NCBI GenBank assembly: GCA_015058875.1
Contig: SVBN01000027.1
Coordinates: 1-35,989 of the forward strand
Direction: 5' to 3'
Length of the DNA: 35,989 nt
Source: Erysipelotrichaceae bacterium
Lineage (GTDB): Bacteria; Bacillota_I; Bacilli_A; Erysipelotrichales; Erysipelotrichaceae
In this document: positions 29,080-35,989 of the stretch, piece by piece
Numbering within the stretch: the first letter of the stretch is position 1
Layout: every line of letters begins with the position of its first letter
The notes under the pieces: generated by a model
Database searches by the model: none
The model's input: only the letters and a program-made list of their open reading frames with translations
Told to the model about the DNA's origin: nothing
Made by a program: the position numbers and the translations under genes

Positions 29080-30696
29080 TCATTCCGTCAGTACGGCAAT
29101 CCCGTACGGCGGCAGCACAAGCGTATTATTTCCGTAAGATACCGCTGTGTCATTTACAGTCAGTACTGCTTTCAGCTGATGGAATTCCGTATTGCTCATA
29201 TTTACTGTCTGTTCAGCATCACTCAGATTCATGACAATTGCGCACGGTGCATGTTCATCATCTTCCTTCAGCAGGATGCATACCTGATCTGTGGTCAGAT
29301 CCTGATGAACCCAGGTTCTGCCTCTGGCAATCACCGGGAACGCATTGCGGATCTTCATTGCCTGTTTTACATAGTTATAGATGGAATACGGATCATCCTT
29401 CTGTTCTTCATAGGACGGAAATTTCATTTCGAATGCATCCATATACGGCGGACCGGATGTCATCCCCGCATATGCGGCATCCGTACTCCAGTACATCGGT
29501 GCACGTTTGTTTTCATCCTTTCCCGAGCCTTTCATTCCCAGTTCTTCGCCATAATAAATAAACGCATTGCCGGTAGTAAACAGGTTCATTGCAAGTGCCG
29601 TTTTGGTTTTCCTTCCGTCATCTCCGGCATAGTATCCCGCGCCTCTGCCCATATCATGATTCGTATAGAACGGGGCATTGACCGCCGTCTGCTGGTAGGA
29701 CTGAAACAGCTGCCATTCTCTTTCCAGCGCATTTCCGTAGTCGCGGGCGCTACAGTTTCCCAGCAACGTTTTCGCAATCATTCCGGACGCATCCGCAAAG
29801 GCAAAATCAAACATGGAATCCACACCCGATGCATAATAACGGGCATAACTGTCCTGATTTTCCCAGCCTTCGCAGACGATATAGGAATCCGGATTATATT
29901 TATTCGCAGTATCGTTTACCCATTTCAGGAATCCGATATTTTTATCCGGATTGCCCGTATAGTACGAAGTGACCGCATCCAGACGAAATCCGTCGGTTCC
30001 GTGCTCACTCCAGAATCCGATGATCTGATCAATCTCATCGCGGACTGCCTGATTATCCAGATTCAGATCCGGCATTCCGTCCCAGAATCTTGCCTCATAA
30101 TACCAGCCGGTTCCCTGAACGGAAGCGAATCCGCTGCCTCCGTTCCCGGTAAAATTGTAGTATTCCGCATACGGACATTCCGCGGCATCGATCTGACTTC
30201 CGACGGGAAGCGTCCTGATATAATTGACGGCTTCGGTAAACCACGGATGCTGTGACGATGTATGATTCAGCACCAGATCAATGATTACACGGATTCCGCG
30301 CTGATGGCATTCCGATATCAGACGGTCATAATCTTCCATTGTTCCGTACTGAGGATCAATGTTCATATAATCCGTCACATCATATTTATGATATGTCGGC
30401 GACGGACAGACAGGCATCAGCCAGATCTGATTAAAGCCGAGATCGGAAATATAATCCAGCCGGTCCGTCAGTCCTTTCAGATCTCCGATTCCGTCTGAAT
30501 CCGAATCTGCAAATGAATAGACAAATACCTCATAAGTTGTCCGGTAATCATCATCAACGATTGCACTCTGCAGGCCTGAATTGACATCCGACATAACAGA
30601 AGCAGGTCCCGAAGGACCTGCATTTGTTAACGCGTATACAATCCATGCGAGCAGAAGAACAATCACACCGAGTATTTTCTGCAGCACATGTTTCAT
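29080..30696 (-). CDS. Membrane-anchored extracellular alpha-amylase (GH13)
   Basis: The 538-residue protein begins with a hydrophobic segment (residues 4-23) without a lipobox, so it is exported and either anchored or cut after it. The catalytic barrel has DSDSDGIGDLKG (64-75), region I IIDLVLNHTS, nucleophile D240 in GFRLDAVTS, acid/base E276 in VCEGWEN and stabiliser D348 in FYTNHDMGR. It should cut starch or long dextrins at the cell surface and feed the transporter. It starts 4 nt after the malG stop behind AAGGGATAAATT. The start overlaps nothing, and spacing supports co-transcription. Confidence 0.92.
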   Translation of the reverse strand: MKHVLQKILGVIVLLLAWIVYALTNAGPSGPASVMSDVNSGLQSAIVDDDYRTTYEVFVYSFADSDSDGIGDLKGLTDRLDYISDLGFNQIWLMPVCPSPTYHKYDVTDYMNIDPQYGTMEDYDRLISECHQRGIRVIIDLVLNHTSSQHPWFTEAVNYIRTLPVGSQIDAAECPYAEYYNFTGNGGSGFASVQGTGWYYEARFWDGMPDLNLDNQAVRDEIDQIIGFWSEHGTDGFRLDAVTSYYTGNPDKNIGFLKWVNDTANKYNPDSYIVCEGWENQDSYARYYASGVDSMFDFAFADASGMIAKTLLGNCSARDYGNALEREWQLFQSYQQTAVNAPFYTNHDMGRGAGYYAGDDGRKTKTALAMNLFTTGNAFIYYGEELGMKGSGKDENKRAPMYWSTDAAYAGMTSGPPYMDAFEMKFPSYEEQKDDPYSIYNYVKQAMKIRNAFPVIARGRTWVHQDLTTDQVCILLKEDDEHAPCAIVMNLSDAEQTVNMSNTEFHQLKAVLTVNDTAVSYGNNTLVLPPYGIAVLTE

Positions 30697-30699
30697 AAT

Positions 30700-31584
30700 T
30701 TATCCCTTTACCGCTCCGGTCATTCCTTCGACATAGAATCTCTGCATGTACAGGAACAGAATGGCAATCGGAATCGAAATCACCACTGCACCTGCCGCAA
30801 AGCAAGTATACCACTGATTGATATATTCTTTCTGCAGCATGTTCCACAGACCGATCGCAACCGTGAACTGGTCCGAATTCGCACGGCAGATGACTTTCGC
30901 AAAGATAAAGTCTACCCACGGCGCAATGAATGACGTCATAACAGTATAGATGATAATCGGCTTTGACAGCGGAATCGTGATTCTGGTGAACACCTGCCAC
31001 TGTGAAGCGCCGTCAATAACTGCCGCCTCATCAATCGAACGCGGAATCGTGTCGAAGTATCCCTTGGAGATCTGGAAGCCCAGTCCCGTACCGGCGGAAT
31101 ATACAACGATCAGCGCGATGCGGATTGCCGAGCCTTCCGTCAGTCCCATTGCTTTCAGAATATAGTACTGTGCAATCATGGACATGAACCCCGGGAACAG
31201 GCCGAGAATCATTGCCAGGTTCATATACGGCTTTCTCAGGGAGAAGCGCATGCGTGACAGGCTGTACGAAACAGAGAGAACGAAGAATGTGGAAATGCAG
31301 CAGCAGATTACCGCAATCAGCAGAGTATTTCCGAACATCTTCGGAAAGTTCAGAACATTTCTGTCCGTAAACAGCTTGACATAGTTGTTCAGTGTATATC
31401 CCTTGGGGAAGAATGTATTGACATAGGATCCCGGTTCCGCGCGGAAGCTGGTCAGTACGATCCAGACAATCGGCATGACCCAGATAAATGCCAGAACGGC
31501 AAGCAGAACGTGTACGAGAATATTCACCAGTCGTTTTGATCCTCCGACTTTATTTCTCGGAGCTGTCATCTTTACGGTTGTCAT
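30700..31584 (-). CDS. malG: Maltodextrin ABC transporter permease, MalG type
   Basis: The protein has 294 residues and six predicted transmembrane helices. The EAA loop (DEAAVIDGASQWQVFTRITI) interacts with the ATPase. The start shares one base with the malF stop (TAATG). It is the second half of the inner-membrane channel. No ATPase gene is in this window; MalK/MsmK-like ATPases are often encoded elsewhere and shared in Bacillota. Confidence 0.94.
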   Translation of the reverse strand: MTTVKMTAPRNKVGGSKRLVNILVHVLLAVLAFIWVMPIVWIVLTSFRAEPGSYVNTFFPKGYTLNNYVKLFTDRNVLNFPKMFGNTLLIAVICCCISTFFVLSVSYSLSRMRFSLRKPYMNLAMILGLFPGFMSMIAQYYILKAMGLTEGSAIRIALIVVYSAGTGLGFQISKGYFDTIPRSIDEAAVIDGASQWQVFTRITIPLSKPIIIYTVMTSFIAPWVDFIFAKVICRANSDQFTVAIGLWNMLQKEYINQWYTCFAAGAVVISIPIAILFLYMQRFYVEGMTGAVKG

Positions 31585-32939
31585 TACATGAACGCCTCCT
31601 CATTCTGATAGGAACCGGATCTGTGATAGGTAACAAGCGTAACAATCGTCAGAACGATGAATGTCAGAATACCGATCACGGCGCCGATGTTGTAATACTG
31701 GAAGTCAATGGTCAGCTTATACAGCCATGTAACAAGCAGATCGGTCTGGCCGGCAGTATCTCCGACATATGTCGGACCGCCTCCGGAAAGCAGATAAATG
31801 ACATTGAAGTTGTTGATATTTCCGACAAATGAAGTGATCAGATACGGTGTCGTGACGAACAGCATATACGGCAGTGTGATTTTGAAGAAAATCGTCACGG
31901 CATTTGCGCCGTCCATCTTTGCGGCCTCATACAGCTCCGCCGGAATATTCTGAAGAATTCCGGTAATCTGAAGCAGCGTATAGGGAATACCGACCCAGAG
32001 GTTGATGACGATGACCGTAATCCTGGCAAGCGTGGCATCCTGCCAGAACGGGATCGGACTCTTAATCCACCCGAGATTCTGAAGGACCACATTCACCGCA
32101 CCGTAAGGCTGCAGCATGATGTTCATGATCATCAGGGTAACAAACTGCGGTACCGCGATGCTCAATACGAAGCAGAAACGCCAGAAACCTTTCCATTTGG
32201 TATCCTTCCGGTTGATGATCAGCGCAAGGATCATGCCGAGAATATAGTTCAGGAATGTGGCGAAGATTGCCCAGACAATGGTCCATCCGAGCACATGCCA
32301 GAACTGACGTCCGATATTGCCGCTCATGCTGAGGACACGCCTGAACTGGGTCAGGCCGTTCCAGTCAAACAGCGTCAGATGGTTGTCTTCCTTGGAATAG
32401 GATGTAAATGCCATGCAGATCATAAAGACCAGCGGCACAATATTGAATACCAGGATGCCGAGGAACGGAAGCGCCATGAGCGTCGCCCACATATTTCCGT
32501 TCACCAGAGAATTCAGATCCTCCTTAAAAGTCGGAACATGTTCTCCTTCCGATATGTTTTCCTGAATCTTCAGCGACTGGCGCATCTGCAGAATCCAGAG
32601 TACCGCAAATGCCGCTATTACAAATAAGGTAACAACGCCGAACAGCAGCATCAGCAGGGAATTATCGCCCTGGGAATACTCATAGATTCCCTTGGCCTCG
32701 TTGTATACTTCTCCCGCTTCGACGCTCCCCAGTCCCGGCAGATTGGCAAGTGCGGAAAATCCGGTGGTAAACATATAGAAGAAAAATGCGCTTTCAAGGA
32801 TCAGTACGAGCACTCCCTTGACTTTCTGTCCGTGCCCGAACAATCCGGCACCCATGACAACTGCGGACAGTTTCGTCCACAGATCGCCTTTTGCAAGTGC
32901 CTCTAAAGCGGTGTATCTGCGATTGACAGTTTTTGCCAT
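31584..32939 (-). CDS. malF: Maltodextrin ABC transporter permease, MalF type
   Basis: The 451-residue permease has a long N-terminal extension with extra membrane helices (about 40-65 and 105-130) before the core, as in MalF of maltose systems rather than short sugar permeases. The EAA loop is EAAKMDGANAVTIFFKITLP. It starts behind AAGGAGG. It pairs with MalG and receives sugar from the binding protein encoded upstream. The extension distinguishes it from ordinary 290-residue sugar permeases. Confidence 0.93.
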   Translation of the reverse strand: MAKTVNRRYTALEALAKGDLWTKLSAVVMGAGLFGHGQKVKGVLVLILESAFFFYMFTTGFSALANLPGLGSVEAGEVYNEAKGIYEYSQGDNSLLMLLFGVVTLFVIAAFAVLWILQMRQSLKIQENISEGEHVPTFKEDLNSLVNGNMWATLMALPFLGILVFNIVPLVFMICMAFTSYSKEDNHLTLFDWNGLTQFRRVLSMSGNIGRQFWHVLGWTIVWAIFATFLNYILGMILALIINRKDTKWKGFWRFCFVLSIAVPQFVTLMIMNIMLQPYGAVNVVLQNLGWIKSPIPFWQDATLARITVIVINLWVGIPYTLLQITGILQNIPAELYEAAKMDGANAVTIFFKITLPYMLFVTTPYLITSFVGNINNFNVIYLLSGGGPTYVGDTAGQTDLLVTWLYKLTIDFQYYNIGAVIGILTFIVLTIVTLVTYHRSGSYQNEEAFM

Positions 32940-32961
32940 ATCTGCCTCCTTATCATGCAGG

Positions 32962-32985
32962 CAAGAGGGAGTTTTCTCCCTCTTG
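32962..32985 (-). other. Intercistronic RNA stem-loop between malE and malF
   Basis: CAAGAGGGAG (32985-32976) and CTCCCTCTTG (32971-32962) form a perfect 10-bp stem with an AAAA loop. No T run follows; the next bases are CCTGCATG and then the malF ribosome binding site. It is more likely a 3' stabilising or processing element for the malE message than a terminator. Confidence 0.65.
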
Positions 32986-33011
32986 TCCTTTTACGGTTGT
33001 TCTGAATGAAA

Positions 33012-34271
33012 TCAGTTGACTGTAGCAGTATTCATGCTGGTATTCATGGCTTCTGTCTTTTCGGCAGCGTTGTCATGAGTAACAGTTCCGGCAATGATTT
33101 CCTTGCCCATTGTTTCCGCAGGTGTCCAGTACTGACCCATGTCGGCCTGCAGCGGCTGAACGATGGAGGCGTAGCTCATCGCATTCATCTGTGCTGTTGC
33201 CAGTGCATCATCAACTGTAAGACTTTCATCTGTCGGAATGATGTTTCTCAGATCATAGTGATCCTGCTGAGCCTGTGTGCTTCCGAGGAATGCAGCGAGT
33301 GCAACCGCGACTTCAGGATTCTTGGAGTTCGCATTGACGCCGATCGCCTTGGATCCGGCGAATGCCTTGAGCTGCAGTTCTTTTCCGTCAAGTGTGTATG
33401 TCGGAGCGGCGCAGATGCCTACATTCTCTTCACCGATCGCATCAACAACTGCCGCATAGTCCCATGTACCGGAGAACAGGCAGTTGATTGTGCCGTCAGC
33501 CAGTGTGCTCGGAGAAAGACCGTTCGCGTCTACGAAGTTCGGATTCGCGGCCAGATCAACCAGATAGTTGGTAACTGCGACAGCCTTGTCACCGCCGAAG
33601 TCAAAGCCGGCATCCGCATCGCCGCCGTTCTCGCCGAACAGTGTGCATCCGTTTGCGACATAGAAAGAAGCGATATACCAGGAATTGGACAGCGGGAATC
33701 CGACCTTGCCCTTTTCCAGCATTGTGTCGAGGTTCTTTACATCATCTTCAGAGAAAACACGCTTGTCATAATACATGAACCATGTGTTTCCGGTGAACGG
33801 AACACCGTATACGCCGCCGTTATAGCTGACCGTGTTCAGTGTTGTGGAAGAAGACTGCTTCTGGACCTGTTCCAGAGTAGCACCGCCGAGTCTTGCCAGC
33901 GCGTTGATCGACAGCATATCCGGAATCTGGTCGTTTGCATACATAAATACATCTGCGGCTGCTTCAGGGTCAGTCTGAATATTCTTCAGCGTATCGCCTT
34001 CCGGGCTGACACCTGTGTTGATTGTCAGATCCCATTCGGGATGAGCTTCCTTGAACGCGGTCAGTTCCTTGTCAAGCCAGTTTCCGTTATCCGCGGACTG
34101 GTCTTCGGACGGTGTCCAAACAGTGATGGTAATCGGCGTAGGTGCACTTCCGGAGCCGCTTCCGCCGCTGTTGGTTCCGCCGGTTTCCGGAGCGCCGGAT
34201 GAGCATCCGGCAAGCATTGTGATGCCCAGCAGTGCGCTGAGTCCTGAAGCTAAGATCTTATTGCTTTTCAT
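33012..34271 (-). CDS. malE: Maltodextrin-binding lipoprotein, MalE type
   Basis: ATG 34271 follows GGGAGGG. The 419-residue protein has a lipoprotein signal (LLGITMLAGC, Cys23), a Gly/Ser/Thr linker and the extracellular solute-binding family 1 fold (PITITVWTPSEDQSADNGNW, KNIQTDPEAAADVFMYANDQ). It catches maltodextrin at the membrane surface for MalFG. It lies between the regulator and the permeases and is separated from malF by a strong RNA hairpin, consistent with higher expression than the permeases. Confidence 0.93.
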   Translation of the reverse strand: MKSNKILASGLSALLGITMLAGCSSGAPETGGTNSGGSGSGSAPTPITITVWTPSEDQSADNGNWLDKELTAFKEAHPEWDLTINTGVSPEGDTLKNIQTDPEAAADVFMYANDQIPDMLSINALARLGGATLEQVQKQSSSTTLNTVSYNGGVYGVPFTGNTWFMYYDKRVFSEDDVKNLDTMLEKGKVGFPLSNSWYIASFYVANGCTLFGENGGDADAGFDFGGDKAVAVTNYLVDLAANPNFVDANGLSPSTLADGTINCLFSGTWDYAAVVDAIGEENVGICAAPTYTLDGKELQLKAFAGSKAIGVNANSKNPEVAVALAAFLGSTQAQQDHYDLRNIIPTDESLTVDDALATAQMNAMSYASIVQPLQADMGQYWTPAETMGKEIIAGTVTHDNAAEKTEAMNTSMNTATVN

Positions 34272-34329
34272 GTCTTTCCCTCCCAAGCAATTTTATCTGC
34301 AGCTGAATCTGTCAGCTGATTTTCCTTTG

Positions 34330-35352
34330 TTATTTCCCGGTATAATCAATCACGCTTTCACCGGGTATGATCATGTGCCCGATCACACCGTGCTGCGCCG
34401 GGCGCTGGTAGCTGATCCGCCAGAGCAGATCTTCTACGCTTCTGTATGCCAGTCTGTGTACGTCCTGGCTGATTGTTGTAATTCTCGGAATGGCAAACCT
34501 GGTATAGCCGATACCGTCATATCCGATCACGGAAATATCCTCGGGCACACGTCTGCCGCAGTCCGCAAATCCCCGGACCGCGCCGAGTGCAATCATGTCT
34601 CCGATTGCAAACACTGCGGTGAGATCCTGATTTTTCGCGACCAGACGCTTTGCGGCTTCGTATCCGTCCTCCATGGAAAAGCGGCATGGTTCATAATCCT
34701 TTTCAAGGTCAAACAGCAGATCTTTCTGTCCGAGGACCTCGAGTGCGCCGCTGATCCGGTAACTGCTGATCTGTCCGCGTTCCTCATCCGGATTGCCGCC
34801 GAGGATACCGATCCGCCTGTGTCCGTGATTCACCAGATATTCAATCGCATCGCGGGCACCGCTTCTGTCATCCGTCGTAAAACTGGACAGGTTTTCAAAA
34901 CCGAGTTCCTTTGCGCTGACTGTTGTCAGAACACAGGGAACTGTGATCGGCGCAAATCCCTGCCGGAAATAATTCAGGTTGCCGCCGAGAAAAATCAGAC
35001 CCTTCGGTCTTCTTTCCGCACACAGCTGTACGGCTGTTTCCACTTCATTTGCCTCTTCATCCAGAAACAGTACACTGACGTCTTCACCGTTATCTCTGAT
35101 AATTTTCTGCATTTCTTCCAGGATGGATTCAAAGAACACATTCTTCATCCCTTTGACAAGAACTGTCACAGAAGACATTGAAGACTGTTTCAGCATTTTC
35201 GCATTGGAGTTCGGCTGAAAATTCAGAGATGCTATCACATCTTCAATCTTTTTTCTGGCTGTCTCACTGACATCCGGATGATGATTGATAACCCTCGATA
35301 CCGTCCCAATACTGTACCCGGACAATCTGGCGATATCCTTAATCGTAACCAT
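34330..35352 (-). CDS. LacI-family regulator of the maltodextrin operon (MalR-like)
   Basis: The 340-residue protein has the LacI helix-turn-helix at residues 2-22 (TIKDIARLSGYSIGTVSRVI) with the hinge (SSLNF-type, ASLNFQPNSNAKMLKQ) and the periplasmic-binding-like effector domain (GLIFLGG, HRRIGILGG, VIGYDGIGYTRFAIPRIT). GAGGGTGAT precedes its start. It is the first gene of the cluster and its promoter holds two palindromic operators, so it very likely represses itself and the downstream genes until maltodextrin binds. Confidence 0.93.
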   Translation of the reverse strand: MVTIKDIARLSGYSIGTVSRVINHHPDVSETARKKIEDVIASLNFQPNSNAKMLKQSSMSSVTVLVKGMKNVFFESILEEMQKIIRDNGEDVSVLFLDEEANEVETAVQLCAERRPKGLIFLGGNLNYFRQGFAPITVPCVLTTVSAKELGFENLSSFTTDDRSGARDAIEYLVNHGHRRIGILGGNPDEERGQISSYRISGALEVLGQKDLLFDLEKDYEPCRFSMEDGYEAAKRLVAKNQDLTAVFAIGDMIALGAVRGFADCGRRVPEDISVIGYDGIGYTRFAIPRITTISQDVHRLAYRSVEDLLWRISYQRPAQHGVIGHMIIPGESVIDYTGK

Positions 35353-35389
35353 ATCACCCTCGGCCCATCATATCATCGTTATCATTTCC

Positions 35390-35436
35390 GTAAACGTTTA
35401 CAGTTATAATATATGGAAACGTTTCCAAAATGTCAA
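35390..35436 (-). promoter_or_regulatory. Operon promoter with two LacI-type operators
   Basis: TTGACA (35436-35431) and TATATT (35413-35408) are 17 bp apart. TGGAAACGTTTCCA (35414-35427) fills the spacer and GTAAACGTTTAC (35390-35401) lies just after the start point. Both are perfect palindromes with the central CG of LacI/CcpA-type sites. Confidence 0.85.
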
Positions 35437-35488
35437 GTACAAACCCTTAAAAAATATCACAAAATGATCACACCAAATGAAAAGGGGC

Positions 35489-35643
35489 TGTAACTGTTTT
35501 TTGCAACAAAGAATTAACAGTTTACGCAAATCGGTTTTGACGGTTTCCGCAAAAGAAATTGACAAAAAATGCAAAACTGAATTGACGATACCGCAAGTCA
35601 TATTTGACACTTTCCGCAAAATATAATTGATAAATCCCGCAAT
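35489..35643. repeat. Seven direct repeats, probable end of an IS21-like element
   Basis: Units of TTGAC-N6/7-GCAAA start at 35491, 35514, 35537, 35559, 35582, 35604 and 35627, that is every 22-23 bp. The first two and the last are diverged (TAACTG, TTAACAG and TTGATA). The sequence begins with TGTAACTG at 35489, suiting an insertion-sequence tip. Multiple internal repeats at the ends are a known trait of the IS21 family. No transposase is in the window, so this remains an inference. Confidence 0.5.
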
Positions 35644-35655
35644 GGAAATGATAGA

Positions 35656-35694
35656 AAAAGCCAAACGTTTCTGGCTGATCATTGAACGCTTGGC
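35656..35694 (-). terminator. Terminator after the partial right-edge gene
   Basis: GCCAAGCGTT pairs with AACGTTTGGC with one G-U pair, and is followed by TTTTTC on the minus strand. It ends the gene read from the right edge, before the repeat array. Confidence 0.65.
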
Positions 35695-35721
35695 ATTATT
35701 ATCTGTAAGATAACGGTTTTC

Positions 35722-35989
35722 TCATTCTCCGGCTTCTTTCAGCCTGTATTGTTCGAATCTGCTCACTTCACCATTACAGCCTGCCAGAAAGCGACGATAC
35801 AGAATAATCTCTTCTCTCAGGATATACTGTGAATTTCTCAGAAACATCAGTTCCTCTTCAGCCGTACTGAATTTTATATCTGTGCGCATTGCCTCATTCA
35901 GCAGTGCTTTTCTTCTGTTTGCCGGATGAAGCGGATCTTTCTGTCGCCAATACCACTTCATAAAGGGAATTTCCTGCCCATAGTCATCA
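35722..35989 (-). CDS. Unrecognised protein, partial at right edge
   Basis: The frame is open to the right edge and ends at 35722; at least 88 residues are visible (DDYGQEIPF, then MKWYWRQKDPLHPANRRK). An internal ATG at 35961 is not preceded by a ribosome binding site, so the gene likely starts beyond the window. The content is charged and helical (TAEEELMFLRNSQYILREEI). It lies between a terminator-plus-repeat array and the edge and may be an accessory gene of the same mobile element. I do not recognise it. Confidence 0.55.
   Translation of the reverse strand, partial: DDYGQEIPFMKWYWRQKDPLHPANRRKALLNEAMRTDIKFSTAEEELMFLRNSQYILREEIILYRRFLAGCNGEVSRFEQYRLKEAGE

Noticed and set aside
33006-34202. 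Plus-strand frame of 398 codons opposite malE
   Set aside because: It mirrors the malE frame and is cysteine/arginine rich without domains; malE has a lipobox and family motifs.
35489-35643. A CRISPR array
   Set aside because: The repeat is only a 10-base consensus in two blocks, intervals are 22-23 bp in total, and there are no spacers of 30 bp or cas genes.
35404-35682. Minus-strand frame of 92 codons across the repeat array
   Set aside because: It spans the direct repeats and the operon promoter and has no ribosome binding site.

Overview
The window reads as chromosomal DNA of a low-to-mid GC Gram-positive bacterium (Bacillota). Signs are strong AGGAGG-type ribosome binding sites, sigma-A-like promoters, a CdaA/CdaR c-di-AMP module, lipoproteins, T-rich intrinsic terminators and a tRNA without encoded CCA. 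An Erysipelotrichia-like host is possible, but that is inference from overall gene style and not proven here.

Region 1 (1-4550) is the right-hand end of an integrated mobile element. A primase-helicase (open at the left edge), an excisionase-like protein and a small HTH protein run leftward. A repressor and a tyrosine integrase run rightward from a divergent control region. The integrase is followed by a terminator, three direct repeats and a copy of the 3' half of a tRNA-Pro-like gene, the likely attR. The layout resembles Gram-positive phage satellites (PICI/SaPI-like) more than a conjugative element.

Region 2 (4550-13870) is a leftward housekeeping block. It holds a membrane-anchored Mur ligase with an alpha/beta hydrolase, a two-component system, cdaA-cdaR (CdaA with an unusual repeat tail), and a lipoprotein made of three copies of one roughly 100-residue domain. 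Region 3 (13870-21235) holds a FeoA-FeoB fusion, an AlaX-type tRNA-editing enzyme on the opposite strand, and a PucR-type regulator followed by an Old-Yellow-Enzyme-type flavin/Fe-S oxidoreductase.

Region 4 (21390-26710) runs leftward: tRNA-Leu(CAA), an EF-G-like GTPase co-transcribed with an ankyrin-repeat gene behind a structured leader (promoter, small ORF, terminator), an MscS channel and a YgjP-type metalloprotein. Region 5 (26710-35440) is a maltodextrin operon: a LacI regulator with two operators in its own promoter, binding protein, two permeases, a membrane-anchored amylase, a cytoplasmic GH13 glucosidase and, after a terminator, a tyrosine phosphatase. There is no ATPase gene for the transporter in the window.

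Region 6 (35489-35989) shows seven direct repeats at 22-23 bp spacing, interpreted as the end of an IS21-like insertion sequence, with an unrecognised partial ORF beside it.

The most interesting undescribed candidates are the uORF/terminator leader in front of the ankyrin-EF-G-like operon, the CdaA repeat tail, the three-domain lipoprotein, and the Mur ligase with a membrane N-terminus in place of the UDP-substrate domain.
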